Part shown: one piece after another, positions 39,801 through 53,318 of the stretch
How the letters are laid out: every line of letters starts with the position of its first letter
How positions within the stretch are numbered: the first letter of the stretch is position 1
Assembly: GCA_016748015.1 (NCBI GenBank)
Contig: JAAOMT010000025.1
Coordinates: 1 to 64,000 of the forward strand
Length of the DNA: 64,000 nt
Direction of reading: 5' to 3'
Origin: Geosiphon pyriformis
Taxonomy: Eukaryota; Glomeromycota; Glomeromycetes; Archaeosporales; Geosiphonaceae
Position numbers and translations under genes: made by a program
Notes under the pieces: model-generated
The model's database searches: none
Seen by the model: only the letters and a program-made list of their open reading frames with translations
What the model was told of the DNA's origin: nothing

Positions 39801-39967
39801 TTTATACTAATCATAAAAGATTGACTTCAATCCAAAAGCAAAAATTTGGAGATGATTACTATGTCAGATAGAAGATAGAACTTTCATCATTTAATTATAC
39901 AGTACATTAGAAAAAAGGAAAAGAAAATAGAAATGTTGACAGTTTATCATAAATAAGACAAATCTAA
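33829..39967 (+). pseudogene. Gypsy B gag-protease-dUTPase-RT-RNase H polyprotein
   Basis: Colinear with A and C but with several frameshifts, for example between gag and protease and near 37960 within dUTPase. It begins at GTG 33829 (VAELKKIGTNYL). The gag core is at about 34780-35290 and the CCHC knuckle near 35500-35545. The protease retains DSG (LILDSGSAS near 36175). The Cys-rich domain is at 36855-37090. dUTPase (about 37750-38130) has DTGFDL, RSSL and IIDAKY but has lost a clean motif 5. RT (about 38640-39330) keeps YLDD near 39160. The RNase H TDH motif reads TNH. It ends at TAA 39965-39967, the conserved stop. Confidence 0.86.
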
Positions 39968-40068
39968 AAACATTTTAATCCAAAAATATAACAAAATCTA
40001 AACAGTCAAAAACAAAAATATAACAAAAGATAAATGCACAAAAATATTAACAACTTCAGCACTATATA

Positions 40069-41411
40069 AATACTCAACAGTTCAAGAAGAAATTATTTCA
40101 AAAGGAACAAAACAATATAAAACAACAATCAAAATATTTTATCAACCATCAAAATATATTTTACCAAAAAAACAAAAGAAATCCAGATCAACCAATCAGA
40201 GTAATTACAGAATCAGAAAAAAAGACAATATTATTCAACATGCACTCAGATTCAACAGCAGAACATTTTGACAAAGAAGCAACCATAGAAAAAACCAGAA
40301 AAAAATACTATTAATTATTAATGTATCCAAATATCATCCAATATGTTCAAAATTGTGATGTTTGTCAGAGAAGAAGAGGAACAAAACCCAATGAACTATT
40401 GAGACCAATCAAAGTAAAACAACCATTTAATTGCATTGGAATTGACTTAGTCAGACCATTAACAATCATCAGCAGAGGCAACAAATATATTGCAGTAGTC
40501 ATAAATTATCTCACTAAATAGCCAAAAGCAAAATTCATTCGAAAAGCAAATGCAGAATCTATTGCTGAATTCATTTATTAAAATTTAATCTGCTAACATA
40601 AATGTTCAAAAGAATTGTTATCTGATCAAAGAACTCACTTTGTGAATAGAACATTAGCAAAACTAAGTCAAAGATTTGGAATTAAAAGACCATTATCATC
40701 ATTATAACATTCACAAACAAATGAGTTAGTTGAAAGATTCAACAGAACATTGTGTGAAGCAATAGCCAAGATCAGCCAAGAAAACCAGGACAAATGGGAT
40801 CTGTTTATACTATTAGTATTATTTGCTTATCAGACAATAAAGTAAGACACTACACAAGCAACACTATTTGAATTAGTATATAGTAAAGCAGCAATATTAT
40901 TAATTGAGATAGAAGTCAATACATATCCAACAGAACTAATAATTGAAGACAATTTTCAGAAAACATTGCTAAAAAGAACATATGACTTGATAAAAATTCT
41001 AGAAAACAAATGGCAAAGAGTAGCTGATAACATCCAAAAGTCACAAAAAAAACAAAAAAAAAGACATAATAACCAATAACCAGATAAACCAGTTGAATTC
41101 AGAATTGGAGACAAAGTATTATTACATAATCCCAAAGCAGAAAAACAATAGAGTGAAAATTTGACCTCAAATAGAATGGACCATTTTACATAGAAAAAAT
41201 TCTAAGAAATAGAGCTTATAAATTAAGATTAAACAACAAAATCTTAACCAAAGCAGCACATAAAGATTGACTAAAATTATATCACAATATAGCATCATTA
41301 TTTGTCAGTAATATTCTACAATTGAAAGTACAAAAAATAATAGTCCGACCAGATAAGATTTTACAAGATCTAAAACCAATCATTATTATTGACACCAACA
41401 TGTCAAAATAA
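40069..41411 (+). pseudogene. Gypsy B integrase
   Basis: MHSDSTAEHF (40240) and CDVCQ provide the HHCC site. GIDLV near 40438, LSDQRTHF near 40618 and ELVERFNRTL near 40725 provide the DDE residues, all present. Stops interrupt it (for example near 40315 and 40519), and a late frameshift precedes the stop at 41409-41411. Confidence 0.85.
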
Positions 41412-41436
41412 AGCAACAAAAAAAAAATATAAAGAC

Positions 41437-42097
41437 ATGATAGACGTAATAGAAAATATCAGAAAAAATAGAAATTACTGACAACATTTACTTATTAGCA
41501 CAACAACTTTTTTAACTAATCCAACAATAAGTGATAAAAATTACAATTAATCAACAAACTATTAGATACAAAAACACCAAAAAGGAACCATGAGATAAAA
41601 TACAGAGAAAAACAGAAAACACTATTGACAAAATAATTACAAAGATGAAATTGGCAATAAAAACACAACCAAAAGTCACCCAATATTAAGAGTTGATAAT
41701 AAAAACATGGAATTGATGAACACAACAATTTTCAAGAAACTTTTGCTATTTTCACTTGAAACAACATTTAAATATTCAGAATTTATATACAAATAAAACA
41801 AAATGACTATTTAATACAACAATATTATAACAACTTAAACAATTTTTGGGAAAGAACAATCTAACTACACAAGCATAAACTATCTATTGATTACAAGTCA
41901 GATTTCAAAATCAACTAGAAATTTTACTCAATCCAGCAATAAATTTGATTACCATTAATCAAATAAAAAAAATAACAAAAGCCCAATTTGAAAAATTACA
42001 GAATAAGTTAACACAAGTAATTCTTGAAAAAAAAGTTCAAAAAATACTCAGAAACAGAAAATTGGAATTAAGAGATCTTAACAGAACTTAATATTAA
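41437..42097 (+). pseudogene. Gypsy B ORF3, unknown product
   Basis: It starts MIDVIENIRK, the same N-terminus as ORF3 of C (MVDVIKDFRK). A one-base insertion follows near 41460, and the frame ends at the polypurine tract. It supports ORF3 as a constant part of this element family; function unknown. Confidence 0.5.
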
Positions 42098-42109
42098 AAG
42101 AGAGAATAA

Positions 42110-42968
42110 TATTACTAGTAGAATATAAGAAATATATTAACATATAAATTAGCCAATCAAAAATAGTCATAGTAAATATGAAATTCTAGAATTTTTTTTA
42201 GAAGAATTGCAGAATTCCAGGAATTTTAGAATTCTTATACAAGAAATCAAAGAATTTCAGAATTTCAGGATTCCTCTCAAAAAATTGCAGAATTCCAAGA
42301 ATTCCAAAATTTCTGGTGTAAAAAATTGAGGAATTGAGGAATCTCAATTATGTATATATAGTAATAGTGTTAGAAGTAGAAGGAACAAACCTCTCAGTTT
42401 GGATTTAATCTAAGCAACTTTTTTATTTACAAATATCAATAAATAATTATTCACTATCTTAATTTATTTTCCACTATCAACACTTTATGTTAATAGTAAT
42501 TGATACTTAACCATACTGAAACAATAGCTCTTAATCATGGTTATTGACAGAATACTAACTTGTAATCATTTTGGCTTATTTTTTTTATTTTTTTTGTTAT
42601 CTTTTTTATTTTTTTTCTGTATTTTTATTTGTTGTATACTAATTGATTAAAAGATTAAAGTGCTGAGTTATTAATGTCATAGATAGCCTGATAAAAGACC
42701 TTGAAATAAGAGTAGAATTATATATAGATTAATGGATAGCTTACCAAAAAGACATAACTGTTAGATTAAACTGGCCACTACACTAAAGACAGAAATTACA
42801 AAAACAACTTAAAAAATCAACCAAAACCAACCATAAGAACCTCTGTCTATTATACAAAGAACTCAATCAAAACCTTAACCTTCAGATATCACCAACTATT
42901 TCAAGCTATTGAGCACCAAGTTATGGGTTTGTTATTTGCTTTGAGACCCCAAATAATTGTCTGTAACA
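42110..42968 (+). repeat. 3' LTR of gypsy B
   Basis: 859 bp, starting TATTACTAG and ending intact GTAACA. It is preceded by the polypurine tract AAAAGAGAGAATAA. Visible differences from the 5' LTR are mostly transitions. Confidence 0.9.
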
Positions 42969-43316
42969 ACAAAACCTATTGGAATTTTTGCTAGAAAAAA
43001 AAAACTGTTTCTGCTGTTATTAATTACATAAGGCATTTGGTAGAGTTACATTATGCTAAAATGTGGCTGATAAGATCCAAGTATAGAGTAAATATGAAAA
43101 AGACTGGTTTATTTAAGAATAGTGGTTTGGTATTGAAATTGTTTTGTAGTGTAATATTTATATTGTCAGATAATATAATCAGGTTGCTTGGTATTGTTGA
43201 GTTTTTTGCTGTTAGTTTTGGTTATCACAAACTGTGTCTGTTTTTTTTAGGGTTATGTAGTAATATATGTGTTTATATAGATGTATAATATTACTTTGTT
43301 TAGTCTTAATGGCCAG
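42969..43316 (+). mobile_element. LINE L3, part 2: end of ORF2 and start of 3' UTR
   Basis: This 348-bp island between two gypsy elements aligns with L1 from about 6844 to 7190. It encodes the last residues of ORF2, ending VYIDV-TAA at 43286-43288. It ends in CCAG, the duplicated target of element C. Confidence 0.88.
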
Positions 43317-44180
43317 TATTATAAGTGATTATTTGGAGTCTCAAATCAAATAACAAACTTGTAACTTAGTGCTCAATGTCTTGATTAATATCAGTTGTTG
43401 GAAGTGTTATAGATCTGAAGATTTTGGTTGAGTTCTTTGTATAATAAACAGAGATTCAATGACAATATATTGGTTGGTGAGTTGTTTTCCCAATTTCCAT
43501 CTTCAGTGTGGTAGCCAGTTTATTCTGACAGTCATGCCTTTCTGGTAAGCTATCCATTAATATATATTTGTTATTACTTTTATCTCTGGGTTTTTTACCA
43601 GGCTATCCTTGACATCAATAACTCAGTGCTTTTTCACTTTAATCAATTTAGTAAAACAAAGAAATAACAAAAGAAAATAAAAATAAAGAAACAAAGATAA
43701 AGAAAATAAACCAAGACATTTGTAAGTTAGTATTCCATTAATAGCCATGATCAAGAGCTATTGTTCCAGTGTGGTTTAAGTATCAATTACTATCAACATA
43801 AAGTGTTAATAGTGGAGAATAGATTGAGATAGTGAATAATTATTTATTGATATTTGTGATATGAATGGTTGTTTAGATCATATCTAAAACTGAGAGATCT
43901 GTCTTTTCTACTTCTAATGCTACCACTATATATACATAATTGAGATTTCTCAATTCCTCAATTTTTCACACCAGGAATCCTAGAATTTCTGGAATCCTGC
44001 AATTCCTTTTAAGAGAAATCCTGGAATTCTGGAATCCTGTAATTTTTTGTATAAAAATTCTGAAATTCCTGGAATCCTGTAATTCCTTTTAAAAGAAATC
44101 TTAGAATTCCACATTTACTATGACTATTTCTGATTGGCTAATTTCTATGCTAATATATTTCCTATATTTTATGAGTAACA
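43317..44180 (-). repeat. 3' LTR of gypsy C
   Basis: 864 bp. In element orientation it starts TGTTACTCATAAAATATAGG and ends ATAATA, mutated from GTAACA. Minus-strand TATA box at 43925-43933. The polypurine tract lies at 44181-44196. Confidence 0.92.
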
Positions 44181-44193
44181 CTATTCTTTCCTT

Positions 44194-44836
44194 TTAATAT
44201 TGAGCTCCATCGAAATCTCTCAATTCTCCTAGCTCTAATTTACTGTTTTTGAGTATTTCTTGAACTTTTTTTTCAAGAATTACTTGCATTATCTTGTTCT
44301 GTAATTCCTCAAATTGGGTGTTAATTATTTTTCTTATTTGGTTAACTGTAATGGAGTCTATTTTCAGGTTAAGTAAGATTTCTAATCTGTCTTAGAATCC
44401 TGTATGTAGTCAAATTGTTCTTTTCCACAAATTGTTCCAATTATTGCAGTATTGTTGTGTTAAATAATTGTTTTGTTTTGTCTGTATATAAGCTTTGAAT
44501 GTTCAAGTGTCATCTCAAGTAAAAGTAACAAAAATTTCTTGGAAATTGTTGTGTTCACCATTTCCAAATTTCTATATTTAACTTTTGATATTGGGTAACT
44601 TCTGGTTGTGCTTTTATTGTCACTTTTACTCTTGTAATTATTTTGTTAACAGTGTTTTCTGTTTTCTTCTGTATTTTGTGTTGAGGTATTTTTCTGGTAT
44701 TTTGGTCTTGAATGATTTGTTGGTTGACAGTAATTTCTATATTCTGTTGTTGAATCAGTTGGAAGAGTTTTTGGACTAGTGAATAGATGTTGTCAGTAAT
44801 TTCCATTTTTCTGAAGTCTTTTATCACATCTACCAT
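44194..44836 (-). pseudogene. Gypsy C ORF3, unknown product
   Basis: This is the best-preserved N-terminus of the extra ORF: MVDVIKDFRKMEITDNIYSL, beginning 30 bases after the integrase stop, with the first 93 codons open. It is Gln-rich (LIQQQNIEITVNQQ) with Lys/Thr-rich stretches and a WKWW-like motif, and has no membrane segment. A deletion shifts the frame in its second half. The last codons and stop abut the polypurine tract, as in A and B. I do not recognise the family. Confidence 0.6.
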
Positions 44837-44866
44837 GTCTTTATATACTCTTTTTCCTGTTCAATT

Positions 44867-46204
44867 TTACATGTTTGATCCAATGATTATGATTGGTTCC
44901 AGATCTTATGGAATCTCATCTGGTTGGACTAGTATTTTCTGTACTCCTAATTATAAAATATTACTAGTGGATGATGATACTATATAATAATATAGTTTCA
45001 GTCAATTACCATATGCTGCTTTGGCTAAAATTTTGTTGTCCCATCTTAATTTATAAGCTTCATTTCCAAGAATTTCTTCTATGTGAAATAGTCCATCCCA
45101 TTTGGGGTCAAATTTTCTACTCCATTGTTTTTTTGCTTTGGTATGGTGTAGAAGTACTTTGTTTCCAATCTTGAATTTAACTGGTTTATTTGGTAGTTGG
45201 TTATCATAATTTCTTTTTGTTTCTCTTGTGACTTCTGAATGTTATCAGCTGCTTTTCACCATTTGTTTTTTAGTGTTTCCATTAAGTCATATGTTCTTCT
45301 TAACAATATTTTTTGGAAATTGTCTTCTGTTATTGGTTCAGTTGGATATGTGTTAACTTCTTTTTCTACTAGTAATATTGCTGTTCTACTATATACTAAT
45401 TTAAATAGTGTTGTTTGTGTAATGTCTTGCTTTATTGTCCAGTAAGCAAATAGTACTGATAGCATAAACAAATCCCATTCATCCTAGTTTTTTTGACTGA
45501 TCTTGGCAATTGTTTTACACAATGTTCTGTTAAACCTTTCAACTAACCTATTTGTTTATGGATGGTATGGTGATGATAGTAGTCTTTTTATTTCAAATTT
45601 TTGACTTAATTCTGTCAATGTTCTATTTACAAAGTGTGTTTCTTGATCTAATAGTAGTTTTTTTGGACATCCATGTCAACAGATCAAATTTTGATAAATA
45701 AATTTAGTAATGAATTCTGTATCTGTTCTTTGAATGGCTTTTGCTTTTGGCCATTTAGTGAGATAATCCATGACTACTGCAATATATCTGTTGCTTCTGC
45801 TGGTAATGGTTAATGGTTTGATTAAGTCAATTCCAATGTGATCAAATGATTGTCCCATTTTGATTGGTCTCAATGGTTTACTTGGTTTTGTTTCTTTTCT
45901 TCTTTGACAAGCATTACAATTCTGAACATATTGAATAATATTTGAATACATTAATGGCCAATAGTATCTTTTTCTGGTTTTTTTTATGGTTGCTTCTTTG
46001 TGAAAATGTTTTTGTTGTTGGATCTAAATATATGTTGAATAGTATTGTCTTTTTCTCTGGCTCTGTGATTACTTTGATTGATTAATCTGAGTTCTTTTTG
46101 TTTTTCTAGTAAAGTATATTTTGATAGTTGATAAAATATTTTGATTGTTGTTTTATGTTGTTTTGTTTTTTTTGAGATAATTTCTCCTTAAATAATTGGG
46201 TATT
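44867..46204 (-). pseudogene. Gypsy C integrase
   Basis: The CNACQ zinc pair, GIDLIKPL, LLLDQETHF and LVERFNRTL are visible, so all three DDE acids are present, with a Gly-to-Arg change next to the Glu motif. The MHSD motif has decayed to IYLD. One extra base near 46012 shifts the frame. Allowing for the distances involved, its frame relative to RNase H is +1, as in E. TGA at 45678-45676 is at the same codon as 18743 in A. Confidence 0.84.
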
Positions 46205-46274
46205 TATATAATATTAGAGTTGTTGGTATTTTTGTATATTCATCTTTTGTTATATTTTTTTGGGTTGAAATGTT

Positions 46275-49200
46275 TTAGATTTGTCTTATTTACAACAAAC
46301 TGTCAGCATTTCTGTTGTCTTTTCTTTTTTTATAGTGTACTGTAAATTTATATAATAATAATGCTATTTTCTATCTTGTATGACAATTGTCTCCAAATTC
46401 TTGCTTCTGGATAGAAGTCAATCTTTTATGATCAGTATACACATCAAACTTTTGGCTCAAGTATTTTTTCCATTTGGTAACAGCCCAATAGATAGCTAAG
46501 TGTTCTAGTGCTGAAGTTTCATAATTCTTTTCGGCTGGACTTAAGCTTCTACTGACATAAGCTACTGGATGTTCTTTTCCATCTGGTTTTTTTTGTGATA
46601 GTACTGCTCTTAATGCTTGGTTTGATATATTGGTGGTAATAATGAATGGTTTGCTGTAATCTGGATACATCAATACTGGAACCTGAATAAGTTTTCTTCT
46701 CAGTGTGTCAAATGCTTTTTATTAAGCTTCTGTTTATTCATACTTTATATTTTTAGTTTGTAAATGATGGAATGGCTGAGCCAGTTTAGAAAAGTCCTTA
46801 ATAAAACAATAATAATAGCCTGCAAATCCCAAAAATGCTCTTAGTTCTGTCAAATTGGTTGGTACCAGAAAGTTCTTTACTATTGCAATTTTATCTGAAT
46901 CTGTTTTGATACCATCTTTGCTTACCACATGTCCCAAAAACTTGAGTTTTGTTTTGCTAAAGAAGCATTTATTGGCATTTAGTTTCAATCCTGCTCATCT
47001 GAGTTTTTCAAATACTTGTTGGAGATGGTGTAGATGATCATCAAATGTTTTTGAGATTACATTGGTGTTGTTTAAGTATATGACTACTGATTTTCATAGT
47101 AGTCCAGTATAGACAATTTCCATGAGTTATTGAAATATTGCTAGAGTATTCATCAAGCCAAATGGTATTACTTTAAACTCAAAGTTTTCTTCCCGAATTG
47201 TAAAAGCCATTTTCTCTTTGTTTTTTGGCTTCATGGCTACTTGCCAATAATCACTGTCTAAGTCTAATATCAAGAACTATATCTTTCTACCAAAAACATT
47301 GAACAGTTTTTGGATCTTTGGTATTGGATAGCTATCTTCTTTTGTCACTCCATTTAGTTTCTAGTAATCTACACAAAAATGGATTTTCCCATTCTTCTTA
47401 TGGACTAGTACCACTGGTGATGACCATGGGCTCATTGATAGCTGAATTAACCTATTGTCAAACATCTGATTAATTTTTCAACAAATAATCTCATGGCTAG
47501 CTAGTGGTATTCTGTATGCTCTCTGTTTAATTGGCATCACATCTCCAGTTTTTATTTGGTGCTTAATGATGTCAGTTCTGCCAAATTCATTTTCATTGGC
47601 AAAGATGTCATTGAAGTTGTTGAGTAACATTTTGAGTTGCATATGTTGTAGTGGATCTAAGTTTTCCAAGTTTATCTGTTCCAATTGTTCTGGTTGGAGC
47701 AGATAACATTCTTCTCATTCGTAGATTGTTTGTGATGTGATATCTATATATTCACACAGCTGTAAAAAATCTGAAATGGTGTCTGACAGCTGGTTTTCAA
47801 TTTCAGTGGTTAAATAGCCAATAATGGTTCTTTCTGGTATTTTGATGATGTTTCCTGTGTTATTGTAAATTAGAATTTTGATGTGCCTGTGATTTTTGGC
47901 TGGTATGTGGAGATTAACTAATCTAATCTCTTCTGATTTGCAAAGTGTTGCTTCTGCCTCAAAAATCTGAATCTGATTCTTCACTTTTTTTTCTATAACT
48001 AATATGTACTGGTCATATGGTGGAATGAAAATTGATTGACGGATGGAGATAATTTCTCCCTTGTCAATAATTTCTTCCTCTGCCATATTAACTGGTACAT
48101 CTATTCTACCTGTGGATCCAAATCCCTATATTTTTTTTGCTGTAATTTCTAATTCTTTCCTGTTTTCTACTGACATTAAATGAGCTATTTTAACCAGAAG
48201 TAGAAATATTACCTGTGTTATTTTTTTATTTGATTCTATTATATAGGCTTTTTCTGAGTTATTTTGTAACATAGCAATGATATTTCCTATATATCCTGCA
48301 TCAATTATTTCTCCTCTGATGTTAATTCTCTTGTTTGCTAAACTACTCCTGAAGATTAGTTGAACTATTATTGTTGTTAGAATTTCTGATGCTATTTTCA
48401 GATCAATACAAGTGTGTGAATGTGGTTCCAATTTGATGGCATTTTTTTCTGGATATCTTAGATTAAATTCAGCGTTGGTATCATGTGCACGTTCTGGCAT
48501 AATATCTTCATTGTTATTGCTAAACTATTTTAGTTTCTGTTCCTTGAAGAGGTCAAAAAGTACAATATATTATTTGGGATTTGAATTGGAGTTTGAATTG
48601 TTGTAATTTTTGTTGCCATTTTGAATGGAGCTAGAACTGTTATTTTCATCATTATCACTGTCAGAGTTTGAATCAAGATTGAAAATTGATTCCAATTTTG
48701 ACATACAGCTGTTTATTGGTTCATCTTCTTTTAAGATCATGTAGATTATGTATGATGGTAGATTGTAAATAAAGTTACATTCATTACAATATTGGAAGTT
48801 ATAAAGGATTAAGCAATGTTGATATAATTGAGTATTTAACTACTCTAAATGCTGCTTTTGTTCTTCCTTAGTGAATGCTAATTGCTGGTAATGTGCATAG
48901 AATTCTTTTGGCTTGTCTTCAATGTTGTTACAGATGTTGAATGTGAGTATGTATTTAGGTTCAGGCAGTGAAAATGGGTTATTCTTAATTTTTAACAACT
49001 CACTGGTAGTGGTGTTTTCTGCTTTTGCACTTACTATTCTCCAGATTTTATGTTTGTTGTAAAGATATTCTTCCAACCATTGCAATGCTTTTTTCCAAGC
49101 GTTGTTGATTGGAGTTCTTTTGCATACTCAGTCATTTATCAGGATGGTATACTGGTATGTCTCATCGTATGTTTTTTTACACCCAAGAATGTCATTCCAC

Positions 49201-52200
49201 ATTTCTTTGTCAGACAAAATAGTTCCATATGCAAGACAAGGTTTATTATCCCATTTTCGCTGTCTTTTTTGGTGTTCAAATTGTTCTATAACATATAGGC
49301 AACAATAAAATTTTGTTGCTATAGAGTATTCCTTGTTGTCGTCACAGCATGCACTCATTGATAACAATTTTGGTTGGCAATAGTTAGATGGCTGGGGTAA
49401 AAAGTAAGCATATTGGTTATAAGTGATGGTTGGTGTCAGATCTTCTTTCTCTTTTTTCTCTTTTCTCTTATTGTTATCTTTTTTCTATTCCCAAGTTGTT
49501 ATTAGTTTGGCTTGATTGTTGTTAGTTTCCCAGACTTGGTCGGCACTCTAGATAAGTTTTTTTTTTTCTTTTTTTTTCCCTTATTGTTATCCCAAGAGAG
49601 TATTAGTAGTAGCTTGTTGTGGTTCTCATCAGTTCAAGAGACTTGGTATGCTTCTCAGGTAAATTTTTTTTTCTTTGTCAAATTCAATGAGTAGTACTGG
49701 TGGGTTAGTGGTCTTGAAATGACCACACATGGCTGGTACACATGTGTATTGATTGTTCTGGCTCAGTTAGAGCTCCTGTGTGATCCAATTAAGGGTTGTA
49801 TTTGTTTTAAACAGCCAATTATTACCAACAAGTGCTTTGTATTGAGTGGCTTCCATTACTAGAACTTTAATTGGTATCATAATGCCATTGACTTCAAAAG
49901 GGAAGTTGTTGATCTTGCCGATAGAAGTTTTTGTAGCTCCATCTGCTGTAATAATTTTGGCACTGGCAGTGCAATCAACTTGGCAACCTAATTGGTCCAT
50001 GAGTTGTCTTGTAATAATGCTGCCAGCTGATCTACTGTTTAGGATCAGTTTGATGGAATGGCCATCAACTTTGGCATCAGTGTACATAGCAGTAATAGGT
50101 TTTTTTTCAAGAGTGGCTCCACTAAATAACAGTATGGTTGATGGTTTCTCAAGTTCAAATTGGAAGATGGCATCTAGTAATTTGTTCTTGGTAATAGTAG
50201 TTGGTGGAATGTTGTTGGTTAGTGTTGATTGTTGGTTGGTTTCTAGATTATTGGGTTGAACATTTTTTGGGGAAACCAAAAGACTTAAATAGTATTGAAA
50301 ATTCGGGTTTTGGGTGTGCCCAGTTTCTGGATTCTAAGAACATAATTCTGTTGGTTGGTGAGAGGAACTGGAGATCAGTTGATGAACAATCATCACCAAT
50401 CTCCAGTTTTGAGTGACTCTTAATCTGAGATTTCCTGATGTCATTTGAGCTGGGTTTGGTGGCAGTGCTTGAAGTTGCTAAGATTGATAAATTACTGGTG
50501 GCTGTAGTTGATATATTGCTTGTGACTGTAGTTAATAAATTGGAGGTTAATATATAGATGTTTGAAAAATTGGCTGCTGCATCATTAACAGGTAAGTTTG
50601 ATGATATGGCTCTGAGTTTGGTGGATTATTTGGAGTTTAAAACCGGCAATTGGGGTTTTGATATTAATTTTCTGATTATTGGTTATTTAAACAATAACAG
50701 CAGTCAATTTGTAGATGTTCTTGTTTACCACAATAGTGACAAACATGCATTTCCTGTTGTCATTGTGGATTGGTTGATGTGGATGGACATGATTGATTTT
50801 GGAAACAATTAGAATTTCTCTGATTATTGTATTACTGTAGAGGTTAATAGATTGCTTAATTGTTATTAACTAAGTATTTCTCTAATTTCTGATTGATTAA
50901 TTTGCTAAATTGCTTCAATTTGGAATCCAAGTCAGATGATCTGTTCATTACTAGATTTACTGCTTAGGCATAGTTGGCTTTTAATTTAGTGGCTTCAAAG
51001 TCTCTGGTATTTGTGACAACTGCTTGCAGATTGATGAAATACATTAGACATACGTGTTGCAGGATGCTACTGCATAATTTGCGAATAAACTGATTTAGGA
51101 TCTGGGCCACTGTAAAATAATTGGCATTAATGACTTGGATCTGGTACAGATTCCTGTGAAAGTGCCCTAAGTAAGTAGTAACTGCTATGGTTTCTCTTTG
51201 TTTAATGGTAATGAAGGTGTTTGCTAGTCTGTTAATGCTGTTATTGTTGCTAAAATATCTTAAGAACTCAATTTTGAATGCATTGAAATCTTGGAGTTTG
51301 TTGACCAAGTTTTGGTACCATGAATTGGCAGTATTTTGAAGAAAATATGAGATGACTTGCATGGCTCTGGTATTGTTCCATTCATTAGCCGTGATGGCTT
51401 TTTCTATGTTATTGAGCCATATTTGGACATCATTTTCTTTGCTGGTAAACTTTTCGAGTTTTGCTATTGGGGCATAAGCCATTGGGTCCAAGTTTTGTTG
51501 TTGAAATGATAACTAGATTTGAGGTTGTGGTGGTAGTTGTTGTGATGGATTGGTAACAATAACTGGAGATAAGTTCAGATGATTGATTATATTAGAGTTT
51601 TGATTGTTTTGATTTGGTGGTGGTTGAATATTTGGAGTTTCAATTTTCAGATTTTCTAAATTTGTATTTTGCTAAGTCTGAAAGTTCAGAGTTTCAATTT
51701 CTGGGTTTTCAGCAATCGAGTTTTTGTAATTAAATTCCTGATTGTTGTCTTCCTTTTCTTCTGATTTGGTTATTTCTTATGGATTAGCTGTTCCAAAATT
51801 TGGTGGAGGTAACAGTGATCAAAATCCTAATGGCATAAGCAATTACGAATTAAATCACTCAAAATATTCACCATAAGTTCCTAATAATTCTGTTTTTTTT
51901 TGTTTACTTTAGAATGAAAGTTGTTTGAATGTTAATATCGCATTTGATGTGGACATGCCTGTTAATGTAATGTTAATGGCACTTTCAAGTATGTAGTGAT
52001 ATAATGGATTAGTTGGTGATTTAACTCTTGTTTTTTTCTAAATAAGTGGTTGTATTGTTTTGGGTGTTACCACTGATATTTGCAATCTTTTTTTGTCTTT
52101 GTCTTTGTAGATGATAGGGAATTGTTGTTGGGTATATTTTTCAATAGTTTGGTTGATTTCTCTGATGATTGGTGCAAAACTGTAGTTTCTTGGTAAGCTG

Positions 52201-52415
52201 GTATGTTGAAATAATTCTGTATAGAAGTTTTCTCTTGCTGATTCAATGTTAACTGTTTCTTCTAAGCAGTCTGTGATTTTATTGTTGACATAGAAGTTAA
52301 AGGCTAATTCTGTTGGAAAGTGATTATTGTTTAATCCTAATTGTTGGCTATATTGTTAAAACAAGAATTTGGCAAATTCTAAGTAGTTGGTTCCTATAGT
52401 TTCTGATTCTGCTAC
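46275..52415 (-). pseudogene. Gypsy C gag-protease-dUTPase-RT-RNase H polyprotein
   Basis: A single frame of 2,047 codons with substitutional stops only. Its first codon is GTA where A and B have GTG. The gag core is at 51491-50964 (MDPMAYAPIAKLEKF onward). The CCHC knuckle is at about 50745-50700 (CHYC...H...C), and the protease at about 50090-50010 with NSR for DSG. The Cys-rich domain covers about 49380-49130. dUTPase (about 48500-48100) has NAEFNL, RSSLA and GEIIDAGY with its Asp intact, and motif 5 weak. The beta spacer lies at 47990-47800. RT (about 47600-46900) has YLNN for YLDD. RNase H (46670-46330) retains VYTDHKR. It ends at TAA 46277-46275. Confidence 0.88.
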
Positions 52416-52467
52416 TTTTGGATGATTGTTGGTTGGTGCTGGTTCTCTGTAGGATTATACTTTATAA

Positions 52468-52476
52468 GGAGCACCA
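52468..52476 (-). other. Primer binding site of gypsy C
   Basis: On the minus strand TGGTGCTCC follows the 5' LTR after two bases, identical to the A site. Confidence 0.65.
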
Positions 52477-52478
52477 AA

Positions 52479-53318
52479 TGTTACAAGTGATTATTTGGAG
52501 TCTTAAATCAAATAACAAATTCGTAACTTGGTGCTCAATGTCTTGATTGATATCAGTTGTTGGAAGTGTTATAGATCTGAAGGTTTTGGTTGAGTCCTTT
52601 GTATGATAAACAGAGATTCAATGACAATATAGTTGGTTGGTAAGTTGTTTTCCCAATTTCTGTTTTCAGTATGGTGACCAGTTTATTCTAACAGTCATGC
52701 TTTTCTGGTAAGCTATTCATTAATATATATTTGTTATTACCCTTATCTCTGGGTCTTTTACTAGGCTATCCTTGACATCAATAACTCAGTGCTTTTCTTC
52801 TTTAATCAATTTAGTAAAACAAAGAAATAACAAAAAAAAATAAAAATAAAGAAACAAAGATAGAAAAAATAAACCAAGGCGTTTATAAGTTAGTATTCCA
52901 TCAATAGCTATGATCAAGAGCTATTGTTCTAGTGTGGTTTAAGTATCAATTACTATCAACATAAAGTGTTAATAGTGGAGAGTAAATTGAGATAGTGAAT
53001 AATTATTTATTGATATTTGTGATATAAATGGTTGTTTAGATCAAATCTAAAACTGAGAGATCTGGCTTTTCTACTTCTAATGCTACCACTATATATACAT
53101 AATTAAGATTTCTCAATTTCTCAATTCCTCACACCAGAAATCCTGGAATTCCTGGAATCCTGCAATTCTTTTTAAGAAAAATCTTGGAATTCTGGAATTC
53201 TGCAATTTCTTGTATGAGAATTCTGAAATTCCTAGAATCTTGCAATTCTTTTTAAAAAAAATCCTGGAATTCCACATTTACTATGGCTACTTTTGATTGG
53301 CTAATTTCATAAGTAACA
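52479..53318 (-). repeat. 5' LTR of gypsy C
   Basis: 840 bp. Both termini are intact (TGTTAC and GTAACA on the plus strand). It has lost about 25 bases near 53310 that the 3' LTR retains (44144-44170 region). TATA box at 53089-53097, minus strand. Confidence 0.92.

Larger units (their letters stand above)
32894..42968 (+). mobile_element. Ty3/gypsy LTR retrotransposon B with dUTPase
   Basis: Same family and gene order as A. The LTRs form a subfamily with C; both have CACAAATATCAATAAATA in place of the A form. It is inserted in late ORF2 of L3. The flanks are ACAG (32890-32893) and ACAA (42969-42972). Removing the element and one flank restores alignment with L1 without a gap, so the duplication is 4 bp with one G-to-A change. 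Confidence 0.93.
43317..53318 (-). mobile_element. Ty3/gypsy LTR retrotransposon C with dUTPase, inverted
   Basis: Same family as A and B, on the minus strand. It is flanked by a perfect 4-bp duplication CCAG (43313-43316 and 53319-53322) in the 3' UTR of LINE L3. Its polyprotein frame is unbroken by indels, and its LTR pair looks closer than that of A, so it is probably the youngest of A to C. Confidence 0.95.

Noticed and set aside
44194-44836. ORF3 as a retroviral envelope gene
   Set aside because: No signal peptide, hydrophobic membrane anchor or Cys pattern is visible; the sequence is polar and Gln/Asn/Lys-rich.
50201-50812. Open frames on the plus strand in the 49.8-50.8 kb region
   Set aside because: They are antisense to the protease and gag part of gypsy C, and their peptides show no domain; the minus strand explains the sequence.
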